A stretch of 64,000 nt of DNA, from contig JACBWW010000038.1 in assembly GCA_020086605.1 (NCBI GenBank), forward strand, positions 5,664,782 to 5,728,781, read 5' to 3'. The position numbers were made by a program, and so were the translations under genes. Every line of letters begins with the position of its first letter. Within the stretch, counting starts at the first letter, position 1. Source of the stretch: Lanius collurio (Eukaryota; Chordata; Aves; Passeriformes; Laniidae). The notes under the pieces are model-generated. The model was not told where the DNA came from. It saw nothing but the letters and a program-made list of their open reading frames with translations, and ran no database searches. Shown one piece after another: positions 1 through 13,814 of this stretch.

Positions 1-3000
1 TCTTTAAGTGCTCCATGGTGTTTTGTTTCCAATATCTGTTGTTTCAGGCTGATGCATTTTAACTGAATTTTTCACTGATACTCAACACTAGCAACCTGCA
101 TTTAAAGAACAGACAATGCTCACATTGAACATTCTCCTCAATGCCGGGGGAACTCTGCACTCAGAACCTCATCATATTTCTACAGTAGTATTTCTTACAG
201 AAAAAGAGCAACATCATTATTTTTTGAAACCATTAGAGAGATGGGGATGGAGAGAATGACCAAATGTTATAGTTTTACCACATAAACTCAGTCTTTGGGG
301 AAGATACACTGTGCTTATTATACCAGCCCTCCTGATGCTGCAGAAAGATGCTGGTCTGAGAGGAAAGCAACAGCAAAATGTCTCATTCTCTAACTAATCC
401 TCAGCTGCCTTTCATCCCATGGGCCTCAATCACCTGCCATGATTCTCGTCACCTTAACTCAAACCACTCAACCAAGCTCAGCATACAGCTGTCCTGCTGC
501 TTCCAACTGCATCTTTATTGCCCCACTTTGCTGCATTTTTGTTCCTGAGCTCTATCAGCAGTACTGTGCTAGCAGCTTCTTTATATAGTGCCAGGATAAC
601 GGGCACAGCAGAAGAAAACAGACATACTACCACGGCCCACTACAAGAGCTGCACTGCTTTCACACGGAGAAGTCCAGCCCAGACACAGTGGGGAGCCATC
701 ACTGTGTCATCCATTTGTTCTTATACTTTTCAGCAAAGTTGGAGACCAAAGTAAATTAGTGCAGTAGCCAAGGCACTGGGCATTACCCCACAGACCCACA
801 CTATGCCCCAAGGCACTCCACTTGAAATTTCTTTAGGAAATCCAAAGAAGATTGTCAGCAAGTCCTTTGCAAGATAAAAAAACAAAACAGCAGAAGTGCT
901 TGAATAATAAGACAGGTAAGTGCATTTTCCTTTTGACCAGCCAGGGCTGTGTGCTAACGAAGGAAAGAAATGGAATCAGCAAGGATGGTCCCAGAAGGGG
1001 TAAAGATGTGTGATGTCCTTTAAACACTGGGACAGCAGCTTTGAAAACAAGAGTTTCTTACTATGTATTACGGAGAGATTCAGAGCCATTTTTGTGAGGC
1101 ACAAGAGTGCCACAAGAGTAGCTGCTACCTTCAAACCAACTTGTGGAAGAAGGACATAAAGGACAAAGAGCAAGAACTACACTGCCATCTCCCAGCTCTG
1201 AACGAGTGCCGTCGGCTTTGCCCCAGAGACTCACAAAACCCTCATTGTGAAGTGGGCATGCCTTTTTGGGGTATCAAGCTTAGAAAGCTATTATGAAAAG
1301 ATAATACAGAAAACAGGAGAAAGGGGAAAATGTCAGACAGCTTAATTAAGGCTTGTGATCCATTCCCCAACTACCAAAGCTCTAAAAGTTTTTTTGATTT
1401 TAAAATAATGTCTATACTTTATGAAATAATTGTATTTATTTTAGTGCTGAATAACAGCATCTGTCCTTAAATGCTGAACTGTGTGAATTAAGTCAAAGTC
1501 TCAAGCAACTATTTCCATGGTAGCAGTAAGTTTAACTGGATGAACAGTTAAAATGTAAAAGATGTAAGGGATGAAACTCCTTCAATTTAGATTTCAAAAG
1601 TGAGTATATTCTATCAGCACAGCTGGATAAGCACCATTTAACAGTGACCCAAAAACATAGGCAGAGTTTATTTTGTTTCCCGTTTCCAAATCAAGTGACA
1701 ACTTAGATGCTGGGATAACAGGAAACTTCAGTAGCAGAGGCTCTCTCTCTGGGCAAGGCTGATCACAGATAACTGCTACAAACTGCTTCAGAAACAAGCT
1801 TTATCTTTAACCTCAGCCTTCAGTTACTCAGATGAAATTTTCAAAGCAGAGATCGGGAGGGAAGAGATTCGAGATAGGAGAGGAACAAGAGCAATTGAGA
1901 AGCATGATGCGTTTTGTCTCACAATTTGTGCAACAACAAAACCCCATGCAAAAAAACTCTGTATCAACCAGGCGTGCCTCTTCTAAAAGTTTATTTCTTG
2001 TACTGCGTCAGGGAGTGAAAGGTTCTTAGCAATTTCTGACAATTTCTGTTGAGCGTTAATGAGTAAATAGGATTCTAAAACTGAGAAAACCCAACCAGCT
2101 AAAAAGAATTTCCTTTCAGCCCTTCATGCTACAAAACAGCAACTATAAAGTATTTAAAACATTGAATTTAGCCTGCTAGCACCTGCTAATATTTTTGAAG
2201 AGTTTTCACATAGTGCATATGCGAACATTTATTTCAGTCCTACAGTGAGTCACACTCTCTGAAACTGGCACAGATTATATTCAAAAACAAAAGCAATTCC
2301 ACAAACTACACACTAATAAGGCAGATACAAAGGTTCTCTGGATTACAGTACAAAGCACAATTTAGCAGCAGAATAAAGCTTAAAGCTAGACAAGCGAACT
2401 GACATCAGCACCCTTGCTAATCATAGTACAAAAGTGCCTCTATACTTTGTCAAAGTGCAAAATGAGCTCACATAAATCACTCTTTGTTATTTGAAAATAT
2501 CTGGGATTCTTAAAGCTTGATCTATTTTTAACATTTCAGTATTTGTCACTTCAACGAAAGCTGTGCACTGCCCCACTGAAGTACAGAATAGTGTGTTATT
2601 TGTGTTATATGTGCAAGGAAGAGCTTCTTCAGCAACAGCTTTCCAAAGAGAAACCTCTAAAAGAGAGAGTGCACATGTGAAAATAGATATTTATGCAAGT
2701 TTTATAATTTTCTTTTTTTCTTAACCCATTTGGGCATTTTTGCTTGAAAATTTTGTGTTTTCTGTTACGGAAGACCATGCTACCAACTATTTCTCATAAT
2801 CGCCCAAAAAGATGCAACCAATTTATGACACAGGACAGTTAAAGATACCATTTATTTATCTGTCACATAACTGATGGTATTATCAGCCATACATTACCAA
2901 ACACTGGTTTTCTGTGCTAGAAGTCAACTACTTTAAGTTTGAGAAGTCAAAAAAATAGCCAGTATACGATTTAAGCATTTTGTACAGTTATTTAATTTTG

Positions 3001-3384
3001 GGAAGAAATTTGAGCAAATTTTTTTTAAAAGAAAGATTTACTCAAATGTAAAACATATGTTATTAATATAAATAGGGTTTAAAAATACATTTTATAATTA
3101 TACTAGCACTTAGTCACTAAACACTGCTTGCAGAGCAAATACCTAATTCAGAAGAAAAATGGCCCCTTTTGTAAGGCAAACATCATGGCAATCAAGTTCA
3201 CCAGAAGCCTGTGTAGGCTTTGTAAATTATTACAAAATACAGTTTAACAAGGTCTGGTGCTTTGCTCTGAGTCTAAGAAAGGCCTTGTGTGCCTCTCAGC
3301 TTGTTTTCTCCTCTGGGCTGCACAGCATATCAGCTGGCCTAACACAGGACACCACCATGCCTGCCAAACATTGTTCTGCTTCTG

Positions 3385-3416
3385 TCATGAGACCATCGTA
3401 TCATGAGACCATCATA
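3385..3416. repeat. Two-copy 16-bp tandem duplication
   Basis: The unit TCATGAGACCATCGTA at 3385-3400 is repeated at 3401-3416 with one difference (G to A at unit position 14). It is a local duplication with no evident function. Confidence 0.85.
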
Positions 3417-4249
3417 ACTATAGAAACGAGCTTGTTTGCTTGCTTTTGAGGGAGGCTGAAATTTGACAAGCTGCTCACCCACAGAGCATCAAATGATCAA
3501 AGGAACAGTGGAATTCTGTGTTTTTCACATAGCATTTTAGTTTACAAAGTAAAACCAAGATATTCCTACAATTAGGGTTTTATTTCTCTAAGGTATATGC
3601 AAACTGCTGGTTTCAATGTGAATGAATGAGCGAAGAAATTGACAAAAAGCATCATGCAGCAGTGTTAGGGTTTAGTTGTGGGTTTTTTAACTTCTCTAGC
3701 TAAAGTATGCAGTACACAGAATTTACAATATGTTCTACTTCCAAGAGGCATATCTGTTGAAGGAGTTAAAGCTATACTTCCCTTAATCTTTACATTTAGA
3801 GATTATTTTCCCCTCCCTTCTCCTCATATACACTCGAGATGTACCTCATTCAGCTGCTGGCTGTCGTTCAAAGATGTAGGAAATACAGGATGTATGTGTA
3901 AATGGAAAGGGAAAGGAAGGAGGAAGGGGCAGGAAAGAGAAGATAATTTATATTTTTAAAAGGATTTAACCTTCCATTTAGATCCCCTTCAGCTTTTGCT
4001 CAAGAGGCCAAAATGATTACATGACATGTTTAAATAAAAGCTTAGAGAAGTTAAATCAAAGACAGCTTTTTCTGGTCCATTTTTTTACAGATTTTGCTCT
4101 CACATGGACAAGTAACTGCTCACTGATATACTGATCAATTATTCTTCTGTAGTTTTCTACTGTTATTACCCACCATTATAAGGTCGCTTAAAGCTGATTT
4201 TCCTCTTCTAGCACATTTGTCACCATTTTTCTTTTGGGTAGTATCAAGT

Positions 4250-4268
4250 AAAAAAAAAAAAAAAAAAA
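4250..4268 (+). repeat. Poly(A) run, 19 bases
   Basis: This is an uninterrupted A-run. No flanking target-site duplication or upstream retrosequence could be recognised, so it is called only as a mononucleotide repeat. Confidence 0.9.
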
Positions 4269-7200
4269 CCTTAAAACTGCTCAGCACTGGCTAAGCCAAA
4301 GAGAGTATCACTTACACCCCACTCCAGTAACACTGCTAATAAATCTTTCCCCATGTATGACCAGTAAACCCAAGAATAAAATTACAAATCTCAGGCCTTC
4401 CTTCTCATCTCGCAAGTGAGCAGACGTTTGTGCTTAGGTTTGCATCTCTGTACTCACAGAATACTTTAAAAGGGCACTATTTGGCACCCTTGGCATCCTC
4501 CTTTCTCAGAGACGTCAACTAAGACCTGGCAGAAAGAAGTGACTTACCCAGAGGCACAAGGAAGAAGCCAAAAAAACACCTGGTGTTTCATAAATGCGCA
4601 ACAAGACATTTCATTGCTCCAAAAGAACTTAAGAAGTAAACAGAAAACAGAAGGCAGAACATGAACCAGAAAGAAATAGGAACAGCAAAAGACACAGCCT
4701 GAGGTGACTTCATTAAGCTCTTGTGGACATTTAAGTCCTGTAGCTACTATTGAGCATTTTTCAATTGTCTGCTAGGATCAAGATTTAATTTTCTTTATGC
4801 TTTTTGCTCCTATCTATTTCATCTATTCCTCTCTTTCTGCTTATTTTTCAGTGCAAATGTCAAACAACAGTGGAATTGGTACATGTCTTTGACAAACAAC
4901 CAGAAGAAAGACCCCAAACAGAAGTGGAGTATTTCTGCTCCTTTTTGCCTCCACATTTCCAGTGTCCAGGTATTCCAGTCATCGCAGAAGACAAACACAC
5001 CTCTGGCACAGCTTCACTGGCTCATGTGTTAGACCCGTGCTCTGCATCCCAGGAGAAGCTCAAATGAAACAAAAATAAAAGTGTTCCTTCACACTTAGGT
5101 TCTTTTTAAATCCTGTTTGTGGTCAGCATAGACCAGCAACAACTATCACTGAGGAGCTTCATCCCACAAGGCACGTACTTGGGAGGACTGCCGGGAAGTA
5201 TCAAAAAGAGGTCACATTAGGTAATGATAATTCAAGAACAGGACTTTACTTTTTCCACTTGCTGCTCTTCTGGCCTGCAGGACTAACTCCAACATGGTGA
5301 AATTGCAAAATTTCCAATGTTTTCACTAGGAAATTAACACTTGTAAATTCCCATATGAATTTCTATATAGATTTCTTGTTTTGGGGTGTTTTAAGGAAAG
5401 CGTTTTCTGTAAATCTTTTAAAACCTTTTTGGTTGGTCGGTTTTGTAGGTTTTTTTCCAATTGGTTTCTTTTTTAAAGGCCATATCATGAGCACCAGGAA
5501 CTGAAGAATATGTAATTACTAGTTATTTCTGAAACCCTTGTCATAACACCAACTGGCAGTAAACATCTTATCCTCTTCCCTAGAAATTATGCCCTTTATT
5601 TTTTGAAACATAAGACAGAACAACTAAACCAAGCACAAAAAACCCAAAGGATGTTTAGTGTCTTAATTCTATACAGCAGAAACTGCAATTCCATGATTTG
5701 ACAATAGTCCAAACATTCTACTTTTAGTAGTGCTAGATACTAAGAAGAGTAAGCAGATTTCTGGAAAACAAACAAATGTGATTTGAGGAAAATACTGAAT
5801 ATGTTGTGACTTTCTTTAAATACTTAAGACTTGTTTTCCAGGAAGCACCATCTTTCTCACTGAGCAAAGTAAGGAAAAAACAGTCTCAGTGGAAGTTTCC
5901 ACTCTCCTGGCCATCATCCTGATCATCTGTTCCGAATACACACAAGGCCAAAATTTCCTGTTTTCAAACTATTGTCACCATTTTCTAGTCTTGTGCTGTC
6001 GATTCTAACTTTAGCTTGTTAAGTAAACAAAACACTGAAAATACAGCAGAACAATACTTCCACACACATTTACTGTGAGCTCTGTTTCATAACTGATGTT
6101 TCAGCATGTGAATTAGTCTCCCTGCATTACTTAAAGCACCAAAAAAACTGCAAAATAAAATGCAGACAATGTAGCACAAACTACTGCTTTATTTTGTGAA
6201 TCTGAAACTAACTGATTATCTTCCAGTTATCCAAAATCTCTCAATTTTGCATGGGAATTCTCAACTTTTTCTTGCCTTTTGCATCTTTTTTTTCTACATC
6301 CTTATCCCTCCTCCCAAAGTGCAGTTGTGCAGCCAGGTCTGCACATCATCTAATTCACATTAAACTGATCCTTATTACAACGGGTTTCAGTAAATACTTC
6401 TTTGCAATATGCCAGGATTTTTCTAATGGCAAGCACAAACTTACTCCTGCACACCAGGGAATTATCACCATCTCTTCACCAAAGGACAGCTTATTCAGAT
6501 CTATACAGAGCAACAAAGCAGGAGCCCTGCAGCAGCACCAGGACCTGAGCCCTCATTTCATTGTCTCCAAGCCAGGACCAGTGACCAGATCATCTCTCTA
6601 TATTCCTACATCCTCTAATCCAATTTAAATGCCTAGAAAAGTTCCATTGGTTTTGACCTCTTGCAAACCCACCTTTCCAATTCTGGTTATTCTCCTTCAC
6701 CACCCATCCCCGTGTGGCCAAGATATAACTCCTAGGAACTTGCCAGGAACATGTTCCCCATCACTGATATGAGCTTTGCCATCTCCTCTCATTGCTCCAT
6801 CTCACTCCTTTGTCAGCAATGAAGACAAACACTGACATGGCATGAGGTTTGCCTCAGCACAAGGAGAAGTACAGCTGCTTCAGGTCCCTTACTCACACAT
6901 CTACATGGTCTTTGGTTTGCTGCCTTGTTTCCCAGAATAATGTTTCCCTGTTTCTAAAATTTGGTCATTTCCTCTCTAGTCATGAGCATGCTCTAATTAT
7001 CCCCCTCTCTAGCCTTTCCCATATCCATCCTATTTGAAATAATGCTGCCAGGAGAATCTCCCTTCTCTCATTCTGATTACATCATCTTCTATTTAAAGTT
7101 CTCCATTTACTGACTTGCTTTATTGCACTTTACATACCAGGTTTGGCTCATTTTTCCTTCTCTCCTACATCCCTTATCTTTCCTTTGAAGGTTTCCCGAA

Positions 7201-8780
7201 CCAATAAGCAAGGTCAAGACATCTCCTTCCTTCAGATTCCTCCTAAAAATCAGCCTCTTTGACAGTGCTTGTGATCACCCAACCAAATTACAACCTGGCT
7301 TTGCATCACATGGATTATTTAAGAAATAATGGGTTTGTGTATTCATCAGACAAAGGTTTGTCTGTTGGGTTTTTTTTTTTTTAAGTTGCTTCAGTTTTTT
7401 CATCAGCTTTTAATTAGAAGTCACTTCTCCCCACAAGTCTTAATCTAAGAAAGCAAATCATTCGGGGTATGCTCTGCCCTGTTTTTAGGAGTCTCCGTGC
7501 ATTTCTTATCACAAGGATTACTACAATGCTGACAGGACCCCCTTAACAAGACAAGGCAGAGAATACACCAGCCATGCAGCTTCACTTGAATTCCACTGAG
7601 CTCATGGGTGCAGGATGCATGAAAGCAACACCCAGAAAAATAAAAAAAAATTTGTATTTTAACAACATGAAAAATTCAAAGCTGAAAAGTCAAGCCTACA
7701 CTTCACTGATACCAACAGCACCTTGCCCACTAATGGCTGGGGATTAACTATTTCACCATGTATTTTAATATTGTCATTCCTCATTTCCAAGGAGTAGAGT
7801 AATTTTGAAGGGGTGTTTGTAACAAGTTGGGGAAAAAAACTCCCATTTTTCCAGATCACAAGCCCAGTGCTTCTTGTAATATTTTGTACAAACTGGGTTT
7901 TATTTTTTCTCTTCTTACTCACCCATGTAGATATCTATCTTCATCATCTGTGAAAGACTTATACACAAGGAAAAGCAAGACAAGACACTAGAATCTTATA
8001 AAAACATGCAATTCCTAACAGGAGTTTGGATCCTCTAAAGGACACTGCAGTAGCAATGACCACACAGCTCAACACATGCTTCCTCCACTGCTTTGTGTTT
8101 GGATCACTCAAGCATGCTCATTTTGCAAACAATGTAAGAGATTTCTACAAATGACAGGAGGCCAAGCATTCTGCACATCACCTCTTCAAGAAAATATTCG
8201 TAGGCTTAAGTCCTGTGCTTTGTACTCCCTATGAAAGAAAGGGGATTTGAGCTACAGAAGCACCAGTTTCTCCAGCTTCAACTGGGAATGATGAATTACG
8301 AGGTATTTAGCAATGAATTAAGGATGATGGTACAAAGATACCACATAATTTCTACAATTCGCCTCCCAAGTAACTAACCAGGTTTAACCTACCAGTTGTA
8401 TTAAAGAAGCTCCTACCCATCCATTAACACAGAGTCTCCAATGGAAATTCAGTCTCCAGAGGAAATCCAGAGTATGTTTTAAATAATTCCTACAAATTAT
8501 ACTTAGGACATGTTGACACTCCATCCTTATCCATTCCTCATGAGAGCAAGGATGTACAGTTGCTGACAGCTTTGCAAATCAAGTGTGAGCAGACCAAAGC
8601 AGGAGCCTCTCTTGCACATGAGTCAGCCACTGCTCCAGCAATGAAAGGACTGATACTTACTTAAGCCATTTTCCTCAGGCACAGTAAAGGGAAAGCTAAA
8701 GGAAACCTATTGTTCTGTCAAAGCTTTACAAGGATAATCAGCACAGTCATTTTTATATACTGTGAGGCATTGCAAGGAAC

Positions 8781-8841
8781 TCCTTATTCATATATAAGGA
8801 ACATGGAATTCTTCCCCTTCATATCAAAAAGGGGAAGAATT
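8781..8841. repeat. Twin perfect hairpins
   Basis: Two inverted repeats lie side by side. The first is TCCTTAT (8781-8787) with its complement at 8794-8800 and a 6-base loop. The second has a 13-bp arm at 8807-8819 with a perfect complement at 8829-8841 and a 9-base loop. Each is too short for a typical microRNA precursor. No known RNA family is recognised. Confidence 0.8.
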
Positions 8842-11800
8842 AGGAATGACAATCTACATTTTAACACTAAAACTATTAACTTTCCCATTACAAATCACCA
8901 GATCTGAAACATGCATGTGCAGAGATGGCAGGGAGAGTTGCTAAGAAAAGTAGAAGCTAAGATAAAATAAAAATCAACATTGTGTCTGAGAAATACATTT
9001 TCACTTTACAGAGCTGAAAATATTTACCAATTAGGCTCCAGCAGTTTTTTCTGAGCAGAACTGACCTGAAGAACTCCAGAGCAAAAATAATTTCAAAATA
9101 AACAAGAGCAAAATCCAAATTCTTTGCAAGACACTATGATATATCAATTCCTTTCACTATGCTCCTTTACCCTGAGTTTCTATTGTAGCAAAAACATTGT
9201 TTTTCCAACAATGCAAACAATAATTTTAGATTCAAATAACTCACTGGTAGTAACAAAATGGTTAAGAAATTCAGAAACCAGCAATATCACATACCAATAT
9301 CAAATTCAACTACACACCAGGATACTTGAAAATTAAGATGCTTCAATATAATTACTTGGATTAGTTTACAAAGCACTCCTCTAGCTCTCATCAGCTCACA
9401 TAAAAAAGTTTTCTATTCCTTCCTGGACTGCAACAGTACCCTCGTGTCATATATTATTGGGATAAACAGCTTTGCAAAACCTAACCACTACAACCAATTC
9501 ACAGCTGTGTGAACAGCCAAGGAATTACAGACAGCTCTAAAAAAATACTAATACAAATACTAAGATAAACTGCATCTTTTAGAAGGCTGTATTAATACAC
9601 CTAGCACATGCCCACAATGCACTGAAGCAACACATCACAGACATCACAGAGTTTCTGCTTGTACTTCATAGCACAAAACCTTTCTTTTGTTTTTTTTCGG
9701 TTTTTCTTTTTTTTTTTTGAGCTAGTGATACGAGTGAACAAACAGGTAGAGAGGTTTAGGCTTTTGCTTCAGGAACAGAATTTACTGAGTCAACTTGTAA
9801 ATCAAAATGAAAGCTCTTTCTGAACAAAAAAAAAAATCTAGCACAAAGATAACATTCTTTAAGGAAGCCCCTGTTCACTCACTCCAATTCATTCTCCACA
9901 TACCTAAGTTACAAAGCAGAAAAGTAAACAACATCAAGAACACAGTTTTTGACAAGTTTACCTCTTCAAGTCTTCAGAAAATTTAAGCAATGTTGTAGCC
10001 ATTTCTGTAGTTGTGTCTACCCCAAAATAAGCAAAGCTTTCTTTTTCCTGCTAGCTTCCCACCTCACTCTACACCACCCTATCCTCATAACCTTTGACCA
10101 ACAGGAAGCAGACACAATGGACTGAAAATAACAGCAATTGTAAGATTTCAAATGATTTAATACATGAGGGGTGGGCTTAAGATTTGAAAAACTTCCTTTG
10201 CTTTGGTTTTTCAACAGTTGCTTAAAACGTGTTATCTACATAGACTTAAAATGTTAGTTCAAAATCCTAGGTTCAATGGAGCTAAAAACTGTGAAACTTT
10301 TATTAGGCACTACTAAGAGCACAGAGGTACAAATTCTTGCATGTATTGAGATTTTGTGTTTCAGTCCTAATCATTAGGCTGTTATATACAACTAACTTAG
10401 TTTTCCAGCAGCGTAAGAAAGAGCAGCAGAAGTTTCTTAGAACATAATGTCTTTCTTTAAAAATACCTTTATATATCTGAGCTTTTAGATCAGAAATAGG
10501 TATATGTCCCACAGAATAAGAAGACATTCATGTAAGAAATGCAAGAGTCCATTTTAACACTGCAGTTAAACCATGGTGATGGAAAGGTACAGTTCAGTTT
10601 GCTAATACAAAAAGGACTTTTGCTATCTCTAAGTAGCTGATATGCACTTTGCGGTGTAGAAGGAAAGATCTTTACTCCACAAATAAAAGCCCAAGCAATG
10701 ACCCCATATATATCTTCATTAACAGTAAAAAATTCATGTGCTTTAGATCGTACCAATAGCTTGGCACAAAAACACTGGAGGGTTACAGATTCCAAAGTCC
10801 AAACAGGCAATTACAGCATTTCTTTTTATTAGTTTTAATGTTTTTTTGCCTTGCACCCCAAGTACCTGCTGACTATTATATTGCAAAGCCACAGTCACGT
10901 CCCAGGTTCCTCCTCTGTGGTTACACCACAACATGCAGAGGTCACAGTCAGAAGAGCAGAAGCACCAACTCGGAGAGAGACTCACCTCTTGTACAAGAGC
11001 TATACTGTGTTTTCTGTACAAAGGAAGGGGCAGGGGGTGGGATAAAGAGTCAATGCCTTCCTACACAGACTCCTGGTCCTGAGCACAAGACAACCAAACC
11101 CAAGGTTCTCCCACTATAAGAGAGGTTGGTAATGTCCTCTGCCTTGCAAACACCAAGCAAAATTTCAAGCTACAAGTATGGAATAGTTACAAGCATGCTG
11201 AAATCCAAGGTCATAATAATTTTCCAACATTATTAATGTTCCAATATAATTTGGAGTACGTTTGCTACCCCATGCACACACTTTATCAAGCATTCACTGC
11301 ACCTCTATTGCACATTAGGCACTGCTCCATTTCAGACGCATTTTAATAATGGAATTACAACAGAAACATTATTTTCTTGGCAGGGGAAGCTCAGGCACTG
11401 CATCTCTGCAGGATAAGACTGGATCTACCTTGTCAATGCAGTATTTCATTAAGGTCTGCGAGAGCTCAAAATAACTACAGAGAAGCCCCTCATACCCCTC
11501 GGTATCCAACAACAACTTCCAAACACAAAACATCAAAGCAGCACACGAGCAAGCTTCTGGGCACAGCAGCACAAGCCACCACTGATATGTTAGAAGAGTA
11601 GCTTGAAGCACAAATAGTTCAACAAGGAAAGCAAATATGTGGTCCTCAGCCAGCCTGCAGTTAACGAGTCCCTTGAAACCACTCTGCCGGCTAATAGGAT
11701 CTTCCTATTCCCTTCCCCCATTTTAAGACACAACCCGATGCCATCACACCAAGAAGTAACAGAGAAAGGATATCCTGCCTAGATTTTCCATTATACAGAT

Positions 11801-13786
11801 CAAATCATCAATCCAGAGAGGCCTTTGCTTACACATGGGATGAAAAGAAGATGCTTCCAACTGATAAACCCTGAGAGGAAGCAAGGCTGGCTCCATGACT
11901 ATTTTTAAGTAGTTACCATTCACACAGTGACCTAAAATTAATGGCCAACCCCCCAAGGTCCATGAAACCTTCATTAAAAATAAAATGAAAATTAAAAAAT
12001 AGGGAGTTAGCATGTTTGAGACAGGAAAAGCAAAACCAAAAAACTGGAAAGTGACAGATATAATTATGCTTCTTCCCAGACTCACCTTCAATTCAGTTTG
12101 GATGCTAAGTTTAAGTAAATTAAAAGATAGGAAGCTTTATGTAACTTTTTTTTTAAAAATGAAGCATTTCCTTTAATAATTGCTGGGAAAAACCTTCCTT
12201 CAACAGCTCTTGTCATTTTGACTAATATTCTTTTGCTTTGAGTATCATTTGACAAAAATTAAGTCAACAGAGAAAAATAAAAATATCTTTATATAGCTGT
12301 ATTATCAAAGGAGGAACTTGTTTCTTAGCCCTCATTTCCAAGGCCAGATACCACAGCTGTGCTGCAGCTCCAGCTGAACAACTCCCTGCATCTCACCACC
12401 TACCAGACAAAGGGCATTTAGTTTACCAAATGGGCAGTGTTTCACATTTAGCTCAGTTAAAAGCATCCCACATCTAAGGCTTCATCTAAGAGTAAGAAAA
12501 GTCATGCTTTGTGTGTCTGGACAGATGATGAATACAAACATCTTTGGTATAATCTAAGGATAAATAATTTAAATGGCATAATTTCAACATCAAATTCACT
12601 AAAAATACATTCTTATGCAAGGCAATTCTCTGGATAAAGAACAACATGAGGCAAAAGGCCCTGTAAGATCATCCTTGTAATCTAGGAAATGCCCACAAAC
12701 TGAAGACATTTTAAATATCACCAATCATCTCCACCTTTTACTGCTAAGAAGGATTTCTCCTTTTAAGCATTTATACTTGTGGAGGTTGTTGTTCTTATTC
12801 TTTTTAATAACAGCATCCTTCTGATGAGTAACTAAGAGATTCATGGAAAACAAAAATTTCTGATCTCACCACAAACTATTCCCCTCCTCCTCTGTGAACC
12901 CGGTAAAAAGTGAACAATTAGCCTGCTGTTTGCTCAGTACAGTGAGATTGTTCACTTCTTCATTTGTATCAGATCACAGCATGGAATAGAGAAAAACATT
13001 AAAAATACTTTAAAGGAAAAAATCTACCATTAAACTACCAACATTGCTCTGAGAATTCAAATCTCACCATATTTTTATTATTTTTTTTGTAGTTTTGAGC
13101 ATATTCAAGTGTTACAGCTCCTTTACCTTATCTGGTTTACAAAGTACTTCACATTTTTATGCTTTGCTCTTTGACATGAAAAGCAAGCACTGCATTATCC
13201 AACTGCTCTTCCCACCTTTTTTTCTGAGAATTGCATAACTGGTCTCATTTCACTATAAAAACATTTAATTTTTAACTTATGGGCAGGAAAGAAATTCCAA
13301 AAACAGGCTCCTTGTTACTCTATTTGTTGTCTTTCTTATACACCTAAACGGCATCTACTTTGTTTACTGACTGGAAGCTCTTACCGCTGCCAGCACTTCA
13401 GGAACAGTGTGACTGTGGAAAGGGAAAAACATGTTTTTCTACATTTTGTTTGTCATCTAACAGAATTATAAGGTACACATGCAGAAGTTTCAAAATATTT
13501 TTAATAGCGGATAACCTCAAATGGACAAAACAACTTAATTCAGCAGGTACTTTATCTCAACTCCCAACTTAACCCTTCCCATTCTGGAGCCACTTATGAG
13601 TAATAATAACTCATAATGATGCAATGTAATAAGTAATAATGATTTGCTATGGCACTGGTTATTTTTCAATATCTGTATCAGGACATTGAAAAAGTGTATT
13701 CTATTTCTACAATGACCTTTTTTAGTCCTTAAAATGGAAAGAGCTTTGAGACAACAGCAAGAGGTATGAAATCCAAAACAAGATTT

Positions 13787-13814
13787 AATTTTGTACAGTA
13801 CCCTGTACAAAATT
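13787..13814. repeat. 12-bp perfect inverted repeat with 4-base loop
   Basis: The left arm AATTTTGTACAG (13787-13798) is perfectly complementary to 13803-13814. The loop is TACC. It could extrude as a cruciform or fold in the nascent intron RNA. No function is known. Confidence 0.85.

Larger units (their letters stand above)
1..8780. other. Intronic stretch, no gene seen
   Basis: This is AT-rich sequence with short chance ORFs only. It holds the small tandem duplication at 3385-3416, the A-run at 4250-4268 and T-runs such as the one near 7371-7383. I recognise no RNA gene or transposable element in it. Confidence 0.6.

Noticed and set aside
6251..6628. 125-codon plus-strand frame with a hydrophobic start resembling a signal peptide
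   Set aside because: It is a low-information, Ser/Pro-rich frame in intron with no homology I can recognise. A hydrophobic start is common in T-rich DNA.
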